Assembly (NCBI GenBank): GCA_026770585.1 | Contig: MU646764.1 | Coordinates: 197,576-207,611 of the forward strand | Origin: Baffinella frigidus | Lineage: Eukaryota > Cryptophyceae > Cryptomonadales > Baffinellaceae | Reading direction: 5' to 3' | DNA length: 10,036 nt | Part shown: piece by piece, positions 1 to 6,168 of the stretch | Layout of the letters: each line of letters starts with the position of its first letter | Position numbering within the stretch: the first letter of the stretch is position 1 | Notes under the pieces: model-generated | What the model was told of the DNA's origin: nothing | Database searches by the model: none | The model's input: only the letters and a program-made list of their open reading frames with translations | Position numbers and translations under genes: made by a program

Positions 1-79
1 AAGAAAACGCAGACCGACCGGATTCTCGTGTTTTCTAATGAATTAAGAAAACACCGACCGACCGGATTCTGTGTGTGCC
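1..79. repeat. hairpin-like tandem repeat, left block (2 units)
   Basis: Two consecutive units, at about 1-44 and 45-79. Each starts AAGAAAAC, carries ACCGACCGGATTCT in the middle, and the first ends TGTTTTCT, so start and end are inverted copies of each other. The same unit recurs five times at 703-912. The window begins inside this block, so it may extend further left. No reading frame here resembles a protein I know. Confidence 0.7.
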
Positions 80-210
80 AAGAAAATTTTGGGCCCCACA
101 TCGCTTACCCCCCCGGAGAATGGAGCTGGCGAATTTTCGGGCCAAAAAACATGCAAACATTCCCGAGAAAAATGGGTTCCCGTCTGGTGCACATTTGGAA
201 AAATAGTAAA

Positions 211-268
211 TTTTGGGCACCTGCAGGGCGGTTCACTTGTGTGCACCATACATGTACTCGTGTACCTT
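211..268. repeat. direct repeat, copy 1 (partner 402-454)
   Basis: The stretch from TTTTGGGCACCTGCAGGGCG to CGTGTACCTT recurs at 402-454 with a few substitutions and a short indel. It contains CTGCAGGGCGGTTCAC and GTGTGCACC. Overlapping frames are open on both strands but share no coding signature. I call it a noncoding dispersed repeat. Confidence 0.65.
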
Positions 269-314
269 TGGGGGGGGGGATGCGGTTCAAAGTGGCTTAG
301 CATCGTGGGGTTGT

Positions 315-330
315 CTACATGTACATGTAG
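315..330. repeat. 16 bp perfect palindrome CTACATGTACATGTAG
   Basis: A perfect 16 bp palindrome. Its core TACATGTA also appears near 649, 1801, 5266, 5979 and 6071, the last two groups partly inside CAGGGG element copies. It may be a favoured simple palindrome of this genome rather than a binding site. Confidence 0.6.
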
Positions 331-401
331 TTCAAAACACCTAGAGCACGTGTTATTACTAGGAGCCGATCCCAGGTTGGCCTACTCGGCCACTTTAGAG
401 A

Positions 402-454
402 TTTTTGGGCTCCTGCAGGGCGGTTCACGTGTGTGCACCCTACTCGTGTACCTT
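402..454. repeat. direct repeat, copy 2 (partner 211-268)
   Basis: Second copy of the repeat at 211-268, here lacking the short ATACATG insert of the first copy. It runs directly into the TTGTTTC tandem repeat. Confidence 0.65.
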
Positions 455-537
455 GTTTCTTAATCCTTCTTGTTTCGTTTCTTAATCCTTCTTGTTTTAA
501 AAACGCTCGCCTTGTTTCCTAATTCTTCTTGTTTCTG
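451..537. repeat. TTGTTTCTTAATCCTTC short tandem repeat
   Basis: Three to four imperfect units of a pyrimidine-rich motif (TTGTTTCTTAATCCTTC; third unit TTGTTTCCTAATTCTTC), followed by C tracts of 12 and 8 bases (540-551 and 554-561). Low-complexity sequence with no evidence of coding. Confidence 0.65.
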
Positions 538-613
538 AGCCCCCCCCCCCCTTCCCCCCCCTGGCGTTCAACACTGCGCCGCCCCCTCCAACTGAGATTA
601 CTCCGCATCCTCA

Positions 614-933
614 CTACAGCATGCCTGACTCGGGCCCTGCGGCGATCCTACATGTACATGTGAAGAGGGGAGTAGGGTCCTACAATGAGGCGCTTTCTTA
701 CTAGAACCGACCGGCTTCTGCCTGCGTTTTCTTAACTTTAAGAAAACGTGGACCGACCGCTTTTCTGCGTTTATCTAACTTTTAAGAAAACGCGTACCGA
801 CCGCTTTCGTGCGTTTTCTTAACCCTAAGGAAATCGGACCGACCAGATTCTCGCTCGGTTTTCTTATTTTAAGACAACGCAGACCAACCGACCCTCGAGC
901 AAGGGTTTTCTTGTAGCCGAGGTAACCCTGTAG
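614..933. mobile_element. diverged CAGGGG element copy split by a hairpin array
   Basis: Bases 614-654 align with the interior of the copy at 1719-1847: CTACAGC, GGGCCCT and TCCTACATG fall in the same order. Bases 671-700 match the interior/right-arm transition of other copies (AGTAGGGTCCTA ... GAGGCGCTTTCTTA). The right terminal repeat follows only at 904-933 (TTTCTTGTAGCCGAGGTAACCCTGTAG region, diverged). Between the two pieces lie about 200 bases of ACCGACCG tandem units. My inference is an old element whose right arm was separated by expansion or insertion of the array; the left terminal repeat is not recognisable. Confidence 0.45.
701..912. repeat. hairpin-like tandem repeat, right block (about 5 units)
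   Basis: Units of about 43-46 bp at roughly 703-736, 737-779, 780-823, 824-866 and 867-912. The consensus is TTAAGAAAACGC, then ACCGACCG, then a C/T-rich stretch, then GCGTTTTCTTAA. Unit ends are inverted, so each can fold as a hairpin and the array alternates AAGAAAACG with CGTTTTCTT. The motif AAGAAAACGC is also the subterminal sequence of the CAGGGG element copy at 7782-7904 (bases 7803-7812). Confidence 0.75.
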
Positions 934-1100
934 GTCGACTGTATTCGGGGTGCTCTATCGGGCAGAATTCACCCTTGGTGACGTTGTCCCCGGATATCCG
1001 GAAAGTTAGGTGCATCGTAGCCTTCTTCTGAGTGGGGGTCGTGGGCCCCGGGGAGTAAACATCGGAATCCAGAGTCCCATCTGTGTGGGTACAGCTGTAT

Positions 1101-1223
1101 CTACAGGGGTACCTCGCTCATAAGAAACTGACCCCCCCTAGGACCCTACAGTAGGACCATGCCTATGGCCCTATGGTGGTCCTAGGGAGGGGGGCGTTTT
1201 TAATGAGCGAGGTACCCCTGTAG
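1101..1223. mobile_element. CAGGGG palindromic element (MITE-like), copy A
   Basis: A 123 bp element with near-perfect terminal inverted repeats of about 27 bp (CTACAGGGGTACCTCGCTCA ... TGAGCGAGGTACCCCTGTAG). Then comes a C tract, TAGGACC, a central portion, GGTCCTA and a G tract, so the arms can pair over about 42 bp. There is no coding capacity. In the family the bases next to TA vary between copies, so the element probably lies between TA dinucleotides. TA target duplication is typical of Tc1/mariner-type elements; no transposase is present to confirm that assignment. Confidence 0.8.
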
Positions 1224-1292
1224 GGAATCTACTCAGGCCTCAACATAACCTTGCGTCCGTAGGTGCCCTTAGAGCTATACCCGCAGAAACGT

Positions 1293-1320
1293 GCATGAAA
1301 GCACGACAGCGTCGAGCATG
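1293..1320 (-). pseudogene. LDAV fragment, copy 1
   Basis: On the minus strand this reads MLDAVVLSCTF, followed by LRV and a stop at about 1275. A related stretch at 2700-2729 reads KLDAVAPSCSF. Most differences between the two are at third codon positions (CTC/CTT, TGC/TGT, TTT/TTC), as expected if both descend from a coding exon. The family is not recognised. An intact gene is not visible because upstream sequence enters a CAGGGG element at 1342. Confidence 0.4.
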
Positions 1321-1341
1321 GTGCATGGGCTGTGCGGGGCA

Positions 1342-1530
1342 CTACGGGGTACCTCGCTCATACGAAAGCGCCCCCCCCCCCGAGGACCATCATAGGGCCC
1401 TGCAGTGTAGGCATAGGCTTTACTGTATGGTCCTAGGTTCTGGCGCCTTCTTGTGAGCGAGTCCCTATGCCTGGGGCCCTCCGGTGGTCCTAGGGGGGGG
1501 CAGTTTCTTATGAGCGAGGCACCTCTGTAG
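1342..1530. mobile_element. CAGGGG element, composite copy B
   Basis: Left terminal repeat CTACGGGGTACCTCGCTCAT at 1342, then a reverse-orientation interior (AGGACCATCATAGGGCCC ...) ending in TTCTTGTGAGCGAG at about 1461. The outer right terminus is missing there. At 1462 the sequence continues into a second, forward-orientation interior half (TCCCTATGCC ... GGTCCTAGGGG) and a complete right terminal repeat ending at 1530. It is a chimera of one nearly whole element and the right half of another in opposite interior orientation. Confidence 0.75.
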
Positions 1531-1694
1531 CCCGCAGGAAAGGGAGCGAATGGCATGGGCTTTGCAGGCTCCAAGTTTCGGGCTTCCTAGCTCTCTCAGT
1601 CTATGTGGGCTCACCATTTTGGTGAGACCATTCTCGTTTCCGCTCCAAATTGACGGGCGTGTACCACACACCCAGCATGTCGACTCGGGAATAG

Positions 1695-1721
1695 TAGGGC
1701 ACCCCGAGTGAGGCAGCGCTA
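1695..1721. repeat. 27 bp direct repeat flanking copy C, left
   Basis: Bases 1695-1721 and 1845-1871 agree at 25 of 27 positions and immediately flank copy C, overlapping its outermost TA bases. The pair is far longer than the TA duplication expected for this element, so it may reflect a pre-existing repeat or a later duplication. Confidence 0.75.
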
Positions 1722-1847
1722 CAGGGGTACCTCGCTCATAAGAAAGCGCCTTCCCCTAGGACCCTACAGCAGGCCTATGCCTAGGGCCCTACGATGGTCC
1801 TACATGTAGGTGGGGGGCGGTTTCTTATGAGCGAGGTACCCCTGTAG
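1719..1847. mobile_element. CAGGGG element, copy C
   Basis: Complete forward copy: left terminal repeat CTACAGGGGTACCTCGCTCA, interior ACCCTACAGCAGGCCTATGC, and a right arm with an extra TACATGTAGG after GGTCC, ending ACCCCTGTAG at 1847. The extra TACATGTA makes the right G tract asymmetric. No coding capacity. Flanked by the 25/27-identical direct repeat. Confidence 0.8.
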
Positions 1848-1871
1848 GGCAACCCGAGTGAGGCAGAGCTA
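1845..1871. repeat. 27 bp direct repeat flanking copy C, right
   Basis: Partner of 1695-1721 with two mismatches. The shared sequence includes CCGAGTGAGGCAG. A similar GTGAGGCAGTGA occurs at about 2180 after the next element cluster, so this may be part of a larger dispersed repeat that carries the element. Confidence 0.7.
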
Positions 1872-1917
1872 GGAGATCGCCCTGGAGAGGGAACAAGGCC
1901 GCGATCATTTCACGATG

Positions 1918-2160
1918 CTACAGTGGTACCTCGCTCACAAGAAACCAGAAGAAACTGCCCCCTCCCCCCCAGGACCACCATATGGGCCTAGGCATAGCCC
2001 TACTGTAGGGTCCTAGGGGGGGGGCACTTTCTTATGAGCGAGGTACCCATGATAAGAAACCGCGCCCCCCTAGCTAGGACCCTACAGTAGGCCTATGCCT
2101 AGGGCCCTATGGCGACCCTAGGTGGGGGGGCGCTTTCTTATGAGCTAGGTACCCCTGTAG
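1918..2160. mobile_element. CAGGGG elements, composite copy D (two, opposed interiors)
   Basis: D1 (1918-2049) has left end CTACAGTGGTACCTCGCTCA, a duplicated AGAAAC motif, a reverse-orientation interior and a right arm cut off at GAGGTACCCA. D2 (about 2052-2160) starts inside a left terminal repeat (ATAAGAAACCGC), carries a forward interior and ends in a full right terminus (TACCCCTGTAG). The two are joined with loss of both inner ends, as expected from recombination between terminal repeats or insertion of one copy into another. Confidence 0.75.
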
Positions 2161-2216
2161 CTCGAGGCGACCTTGTTCGGTGAGGCAGTGAACAGTGCCC
2201 AGCGGGGGGCTTGATG

Positions 2217-2311
2217 TGATCCGAAAGGAAGCACGGCCTTTCTGCAGATCCAGTTCCAGTGTCCGCCTACGTTGGAAGTTAAAAGAACCGAACGGACCTA
2301 ACGGGTGCTCA
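2217..2311. repeat. dispersed repeat copy 1 (partner 5489-5590)
   Basis: GATCCGAAA, CTTT(C)CTGCAG, a TACGTTGG/TATGTTGG motif, TTAAAA and GGACCTAA(A/C)GGG occur in the same order and at similar spacing at 5489-5590. Both copies lie 60-140 bp to the right of a CAGGGG element end, which suggests the repeat and element were duplicated together. No coding capacity is apparent. Confidence 0.55.
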
Positions 2312-2660
2312 TTCATGACAATGATGATGTTGAACAGGTTGAGCGATTCATGACGACGCCGAACATGGTGGTGTGCGATTCATGTCGCTATCTCGAATGG
2401 TCACCATCGAATCTCCCAGGGTCACCATCAATGGTGACCCTTGGAGATAGCGATTCATGAATCGCACACCACTCTCTGCCTGCGGGACCCGCACTCGCCA
2501 TCGCGAGTAGCGTGGCGTGTGCGGGATGGCCTGGGAAAGTTGATTAGAAGCGGTGTGTGAAGGAGGCAGAGAGTGCTGTGTGATTCATGAATCGCCATCT
2601 CGAACGGCCACCGTCGTGAAACTTACAACCTGCTCAGCATCATTAGGTCCTTTAGGTGAT
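2300..2660. repeat. nested inverted repeats with GATTCATG motifs
   Basis: Several overlapping inverted repeats. GGGTCACCAT/ATGGTGACCC (2419-2428 with 2431-2440, loop of 2). GTGTGCGATTCATG near 2371 with CATGAATCGCACAC near 2455. CGATTCATGAATCGCACACC plus CTCTCTGCC (about 2450-2481) with its inverse at 2563-2594. An outer pair is AATGATGATGTTGAACAGGT (about 2320) with ACCTGCTCAGCATCATT (about 2628). CATTCATG-type motifs occur at least five times. Together they form a long nested foldback of about 350 bp. Confidence 0.65.
2509..2576. repeat. direct repeat copy 1 (partner 2809-2871)
   Basis: The stretch GGTGGCGTGTGCGGGA... ...GGAGGC...TGCT is seen here as GCGTGGCGTGTGCGGGATGG and again at 2809-2871, with matching CCTGGGA, GAAGCG and GTG(A)AGG elements. 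It occupies the loop of the inverted repeats at 2450-2594, so the foldback may have formed around part of a dispersed repeat. Confidence 0.55.
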
Positions 2661-2687
2661 CAGGTTCTTGTAGAGAGAGAAGAGCTC

Positions 2688-2693
2688 TTTATT
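2688..2693 (-). promoter_or_regulatory. candidate poly(A) signal AATAAA
   Basis: TTTATT on + gives AATAAA on the minus strand, followed downstream by a CT-rich tract (CTCTTCTCTCTCTAC). It lies just past the LDAV fragment at 2700-2729, so it could be the original 3' end of that gene. Confidence 0.4.
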
Positions 2694-2699
2694 GAACGA

Positions 2700-2729
2700 A
2701 CATGAAGGCGCGACAGCGTCAAGCTTCAC
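2700..2729 (-). pseudogene. LDAV fragment, copy 2
   Basis: The minus strand reads KLDAVAPSCSFNK in a frame that stays open from about 2758 to a TAA at 2652-2654. It is related to the fragment at 1293-1320 with mainly silent changes. AATAAA overlaps the end of this frame, so the frame near the end may be 3' untranslated. No known family is recognised and no start codon or complete gene is visible. Confidence 0.35.
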
Positions 2730-2808
2730 CAGGGGGCACGAGAGGTGCCAGGGGCTATGTTGAGCTCGAGCCCGAGAAGCCAGAGGGGTTCAGCACCGAT
2801 ACGTCGTA

Positions 2809-2871
2809 GGGTGGCGTGTGCGGGACCGCCTGGGAGAGGTGCTGGGAAGCGCTGCGTGGAGGCGGGGTGCT
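2809..2871. repeat. direct repeat copy 2 (partner 2509-2576)
   Basis: Second copy of the GTGGCGTGTGCGGGA repeat, here GC-richer and outside any foldback. The rest of 2872-3090 is G-rich on + and contains no feature I can name. Confidence 0.5.
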
Positions 2872-3093
2872 TCAGCGCGCCATCGTCGCCGCGTGTTGCA
2901 ACTTGCAGAGTTGGTAGGATTTAGGTAGAGTTGAGGAGAGGTGGTGCAAGGAGGGGTACACGGGCCATGGGTGGTCCTATGCTTTCAGGGACTGGCCCTA
3001 TTGTGGGAGAGTGAGAGAGGGGAAGCGGCGCACAGAGGGGAGGGGGGGGCGTTGTGCATAGTGCGCACAGACGGGGGGATGTATGTACAGAGC

Positions 3094-3099
3094 TTTATT
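3094..3099 (-). promoter_or_regulatory. poly(A) signal AATAAA of the 202-aa gene
   Basis: AATAAA on the minus strand lies about 39 bases after the TGA stop (3138-3140) of the 202-residue gene. It is followed by GT-rich sequence (CTCTGTACATACATCC). Position and orientation fit a eukaryotic 3' end and support the gene model. Confidence 0.6.
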
Positions 3100-3137
3100 A
3101 TGTTCCAGCGGGCAACGCCACAGCGCCCTCCGACGCG

Positions 3138-3746
3138 TCAGCATGCCGGCACGACGGGAGCAACCTGTTGCAATGCCGTCGACGAGGAGAGGACGGGCGT
3201 CGACGCGCCAGAGAGGTCGTTGGCCTCCTCTTCCCCCTCCCAGCACGTGAGCATCTTCTTCGAGAGCCGAGGCTTGCCTTCGATGTTCAAGTGGCAGGCG
3301 CTGAAGGGTTGAGACGACGAGGCGGTCGCGGGGGCGGTGGAGTCTTCGTCGCATGCCGGGGGCGTGCCCGGTTCCTCTGATGCAAAGAGGAACGCCCCGG
3401 CGTCGCCCCAGCGCTCAATCACCTCCACAGTGGTTGAGATGCAGACCTGTTTGCGTCTCCTTTTGGGGGCTGTTTTCGCGTGTTCGACGACAGACGTCTT
3501 AACGTGCATGATCTGATTTTCCAAGCAGTGTACGACCGACCGGTGCGACACACAATCGAGGTCTGACCAGACCATCGGTTGTGAGGGATCTTGGTTCTCG
3601 GTGGCAACCGCGCCCAGGATGACTACAGCTTCTTCGAGCTCGCACACGCAGCGGTACTTCTCCGGGAACCGCAGCTTGAAGAAGGTGATCGCTTCCGCGG
3701 GTGCATCGTCCAGCGCGAGAGAGGGGCGCACACACTTGTTGCCCAT
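3138..3746 (-). CDS. unrecognised 202-residue protein with basic NLS-like motif
   Basis: A single open frame with TGA stop at 3138-3140. The frame extends upstream to an in-frame TAA at 3858-3860, but the first in-frame ATG is at 3746-3744 in the context ACCATGG, an ideal Kozak sequence, so I start there. The product begins MGNKC, giving Gly2 and Cys5 as possible lipidation sites, although residue 6 is V rather than the S/T favoured by N-myristoyltransferase. Residues 20-120 look globular (FFKLRFPEKYRCVCELEEAV; SDLDCVSHRSVVHCLENQI). PKRRRK at 94-99 resembles a nuclear localisation signal. Residues 123-148 are acidic and Ser/Thr/Ala-rich, hence probably disordered, as is the tail. There are ten cysteines without an obvious zinc-binding spacing. 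TATA box upstream and AATAAA downstream argue for a real single-exon gene. I do not recognise the family. It could be the retained part of a longer gene; function unknown. Confidence 0.6.
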   Translation of the reverse strand: MGNKCVRPSLALDDAPAEAITFFKLRFPEKYRCVCELEEAVVILGAVATENQDPSQPMVWSDLDCVSHRSVVHCLENQIMHVKTSVVEHAKTAPKRRRKQVCISTTVEVIERWGDAGAFLFASEEPGTPPACDEDSTAPATASSSQPFSACHLNIEGKPRLSKKMLTCWEGEEEANDLSGASTPVLSSSTALQQVAPVVPAC

Positions 3747-3857
3747 GGTCCTCAGTGGTTTGCAGTCACTGTCTGACTTGTCACTGTCTGGGTGCAAGAA
3801 AACCTGGAGACCAATTGAGAATTCGCAGCTGTTGAAAACCACAACCCCGTATTTCGG

Positions 3858-3866
3858 TTAAAACAT
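3858..3866 (-). other. two-codon upstream ORF (ATG TTT TAA)
   Basis: The minus strand reads ATG TTT TAA about 120 bases before the chosen start of the 202-residue gene and 30-40 bases past the TATA box. If transcription starts upstream of 3866 this minimal reading frame is in the leader and might affect translation; if the start is further downstream it is irrelevant. Its TAA is also the in-frame stop bounding the main frame. Confidence 0.25.
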
Positions 3867-3895
3867 AATTGTGCTTAAAAAGGAAATAAGCCGGG

Positions 3896-3903
3896 TATTT
3901 ATA
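3896..3903 (-). promoter_or_regulatory. TATA box (TATAAATA) upstream of the 202-aa gene
   Basis: The minus strand reads CCTATAAATACCC, a consensus TATA box. Transcription would start about 25-30 bases on, near 3866-3875, giving a leader of about 120-130 bases before the ATG at 3746. On + the same bases read TATTTATA, a much poorer TATA match. Confidence 0.5.
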
Positions 3904-4576
3904 GGTGTGACTTCAATTCGGATCTCATCTCCGTACAAACTGGACGCGACTTGTGCAGATTGTGTAAGTTTTACCCGATCTGTTTTCCTACCCGAGAACT
4001 GGAATTGGAGCCATTCCATCCCTTTGACAAAGGTTTTGGGTTGAATTACGGGCCCGGGGGGTTTCACAGCAAAAGCACACCGGTGTGTCTCTTGGCTGGA
4101 ACGAGCAGGTTTATCTCCCGGCCTTTCTCGTCACGTCAGGTAAACGGCTGTAGTAATAACCCACTGATGACTGATCCGTGATGAAGTTCAGATATTCACA
4201 AAACTCAATGGCAGAATTTAAGCGCTAAAACTCCAGCGGGATTTTAAAGGCCCCATCACGGCCTTCTAAATCGACTTTTTGCAATAGACTTTTCCACCAA
4301 AATATTTTCAATCTCAAGACCGGTTCAAGACACGTTCCTATTTTGTTTTTTTCGAATAGATAGACAACATCTGAACGTCCTTTGAATAAATGTATCTGAA
4401 CTATTTTCTCCGTATTGCAGTTGACTGATTTATGCCAGCTCTGGTACCGAAAAGTAGCTGATTTAGTCAACCTTATGGACACAATCGCGATGATTAGTCA
4501 CCTGCCACGATTGCAGTTTCGGAGGGGCCAAAAATCCCCGTAAATGTCGCTATCCCCGATTGTAAACCTCCCCCGA
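3904..4576. other. AT-richer region, no supported gene
   Basis: Visibly AT-richer than the sequence on both sides and free of CAGGGG copies. Short frames exist on both strands (for example minus 4225-4482 and plus 3951-4181), but they have non-ATG or arbitrary starts and no recognisable domain. It contains unmatched single-copy sequence and may be ordinary intergenic DNA upstream of the 202-residue gene. Confidence 0.5.
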
Positions 4577-4632
4577 AATGGCCAGTTTTGCAGGGTCGTT
4601 GAACAATGGCCAGTTTTGCAGGGTCGTTGAAC
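4577..4632. repeat. perfect 28 bp tandem duplication
   Basis: Two identical 28 bp units, 4577-4604 and 4605-4632, each starting AATGGCCAGTTTTGCAGGGT and ending TCGTTGAAC. Zero mismatches suggests a recent duplication. Confidence 0.9.
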
Positions 4633-4679
4633 ACGTGACACGGAATGGTCATTTTTTGTATCGACAGGGTAATTACTTA

Positions 4680-4974
4680 GCAAAAGTTGAGTGTGCCGTC
4701 CAAAGTCAACTTAATAAAAAAAAGTTTTGCCCACCTAGAGGACCACCACCTGCGTTAGAACCCTGGGCTCATTCCCACGGTGGGCTCGTTCCTTACGTGG
4801 ACCGGCTCCTGGCCCCGTCGGCAGTTCCATCGCCACTGGGTACACGCCAGTTCCATGAGAACCAACAACCACTTCTGAAGCCACCAGCCCTCACGGAAGA
4901 TACCAAAGGTCGATATTTTTATCGTTTTAAAAAAAGTTGATTTTGCACTAAAGAGGCGCTGGGTCAACTTTTGC
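4680..4974. repeat. 295 bp segment bounded by 11 bp inverted repeats
   Basis: GCAAAAGTTGA at 4680-4690 is exactly inverted at 4964-4974 (TCAACTTTTGC). Inside, AAAAAAAGTT occurs near both ends. The plus-strand frame 4578-4940 is open but not recognisable. It could be a small non-autonomous element or chance in AT-rich sequence; no target duplication is obvious. Confidence 0.3.
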
Positions 4975-5231
4975 CAGCCCTTCCATTTCGGGGGGGTCTG
5001 TCAAGGTACATCTGAGGTCTGAAAATCGACGATTTGGTCTTTTCATGAGGATTGGTGGAGTTGTCAAGTCTTTCGAGGCCACGAAGACTGCACAACTTTT
5101 CAAGTTTTGACCACCCCGGTCCGTTAGATTCTTCTTCGACCTCCCAACATAGGCCAACACCGCAACTTATCTCCAGAAAAGACATGCTTCCTTCCGGATG
5201 ATGTTCAGGCCCCCCGAATAAACCTGCTGGA
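4975..5231. other. no supported feature
   Basis: Two overlapping minus-strand frames cover 4948-5185, but neither has a recognisable domain or a clear start context. No repeats of note apart from short runs. Treated as unassigned intergenic sequence. Confidence 0.4.
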
Positions 5232-5350
5232 ACCTCGGGGCTCCTGCCCTCCCCCTATGACCCTACATGTACAATAAGCCTATCCATGGCCCTACGGTGG
5301 TCCTAGGGGGGGCGCGGGGCGGCTCCTCAGGAGCGGGGTACCCCATGTAG
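5232..5350. mobile_element. CAGGGG element, degraded copy E
   Basis: The interior ACCCTACATGTACAATAAGC ... CCCTACGGTGGTCCTAGGGG and right end GAGCGGGGTACCCCATGTAG (ending 5350) identify the family. The left terminal repeat is no longer recognisable. It shares the ACATGTAC insert with copy F, so E and F form a subfamily. The C-terminal fragment at 5366-5395 follows 15 bases later, as at copy G. Confidence 0.65.
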
Positions 5351-5365
5351 CCTTCTGAGTGGCTA

Positions 5366-5395
5366 CTAGATGGGACAGTTGCTGCCGGAGGCTTC
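5366..5395 (-). pseudogene. C-terminal fragment EASGSNCPI-stop
   Basis: The minus strand reads EASGSNCPI followed by TAG (5366-5368). It is related to EASGSDCSIQ-stop at 6326-6355; the nucleotide match continues into the 3' flank (CTACTGGATGG versus CTACTAGATGG). The match is lost just upstream, where the minus strand has a splice-acceptor-like CACCTGCGCACTCACAG, so this could be a last exon or a truncation point. Confidence 0.4.
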
Positions 5396-5488
5396 TCTGT
5401 GAGTGCGCAGGTGAAAGCAGGCGCCTCGCGCCTCTAGGAAAGGTGTCCGTGGGCTCTTCACGAGCCTCTGCACTGGAGAGCTAAACGC

Positions 5489-5590
5489 GATCCGAAAACA
5501 AAAATGCTTTTCCTGCAGTCCTTTCTACGGAAGGGCGTGTCGTTGGCGTATGTTGGGAGAGATTAAAACCTAAAGGACCTAAAGGGCAGC
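5489..5590. repeat. dispersed repeat copy 2 (partner 2217-2311)
   Basis: Contains GATCCGAAAA, CCTGCAG, GCGTATGTTGG, TTAAAACC and GGACCTAAAGGGC in the same order as 2217-2311. The two are too diverged to be recent; the shared neighbour is a CAGGGG element on the left. Confidence 0.5.
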
Positions 5591-6044
5591 TAGCTGGCAG
5601 CTAGGTGCGCAGTGCGGGGCGCGCCAGGCAGGCCGGGGCCTCCAGGGCTCAAACACCGTGCCTCATAGAAGTTCGTGGCTTCATTAACGGCCCAAAACGG
5701 TTCTCAAGGTTGAGGGAAGTCTGGGTCGAAGTTCCCCGCAACAGTTGCTGTAAAGCGACTGCGATGGTGACTAAATGGAAAGGTCCTGTAGCAAAAGAAG
5801 ACGCAGAGGCGCACGTTGCATACACGGAGCGGTTGGTTGATCGAAGTAGGTACCCAGAGGAAGCGGGACGTGCCGTGCCTTGCGCTGTCACTTTGACGCT
5901 CTCGACAAAAGTGTACAGTGGAGCAGGGAGAGAGAGACCTTTATTAATACCAAACAGGGAGAAAATGTATGCACCCCTACATGTAAGGAGGGGGGCCTGT
6001 CCCAGGCTAGCCCTCACACATGCTAGGATTCAGAAGCCCCTACT
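5591..6044. other. unassigned stretch with open frames on both strands
   Basis: About 450 bases are open in one plus frame (5605-6135, GTG-initiated; first ATG at 5764) and one minus frame (5649-6017, also without an ATG at its end). Neither product is recognisable, and the plus frame runs on into transposon copy F. The minus frame contains ESVK encoded by AGAGCGTCAAAG, 12 bases shared with the LKSVKE fragments, so a very diverged copy is possible but weak. An AATAAA signal sits at 5940-5945 (minus). Confidence 0.3.
5940..5945 (-). promoter_or_regulatory. candidate poly(A) signal AATAAA
   Basis: The minus strand reads TATTAATAAAGG followed by TCTCTCTCTCCC. The same arrangement of AATAAA plus CT-rich tract is seen at 2688 and 7006. 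No gene ending just upstream could be identified. Confidence 0.3.
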
Positions 6045-6155
6045 GGATGCACCCCCCCCCCCCCATGACCCTACATGTACAGTAGGCCTATCTATGGCCC
6101 GGCGGTGGTCCTGGGGGGGGGGTGTCGGCTCCTAATGAACGACGCACCCCTGTAG
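6045..6155. mobile_element. CAGGGG element, copy F
   Basis: C tract at 6052-6064, interior ATGACCCTACATGTACAGTA ... GGCGGTGGTCCTGGGG, and right end CCTAATGAACGACGCACCCCTGTAG region, with two changes in the terminal repeat. The left terminal repeat is lost. Only 13 bases separate it from copy G. Confidence 0.7.
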
Positions 6156-6168
6156 GTAGGTTTCGGCT

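Noticed and set aside
71-463. 130-residue plus-strand open frame
   Set aside because: Covers both copies of a direct repeat in one frame by chance; the residue sequence has no domain and a repeat with indels explains it.
1101-2160. CRISPR-like array of regularly repeated palindromes
   Set aside because: Spacing is irregular, repeats are inverted pairs with a conserved interior, there are no unique spacers, and the context is eukaryotic.
2941-3380. Plus-strand frames opposite the end of the 202-residue gene
   Set aside because: Shadows of the minus-strand gene and G-rich flank; no coding features.
3858-4067. 69-residue minus-strand frame ending just upstream of the orphan gene
   Set aside because: Starts at GTG, includes the TATA box, and resembles no protein I know.
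5649-6017. 122-residue minus-strand open frame
   Set aside because: No ATG start and an AATAAA in its middle; resemblance of its ESVK to LKSVKE is too short to rely on.
5605-6135. 176-residue plus-strand open frame
   Set aside because: It starts at GTG, runs into transposon copy F, and has no recognisable domain or poly(A)/promoter support. Listed only as an unassigned stretch.
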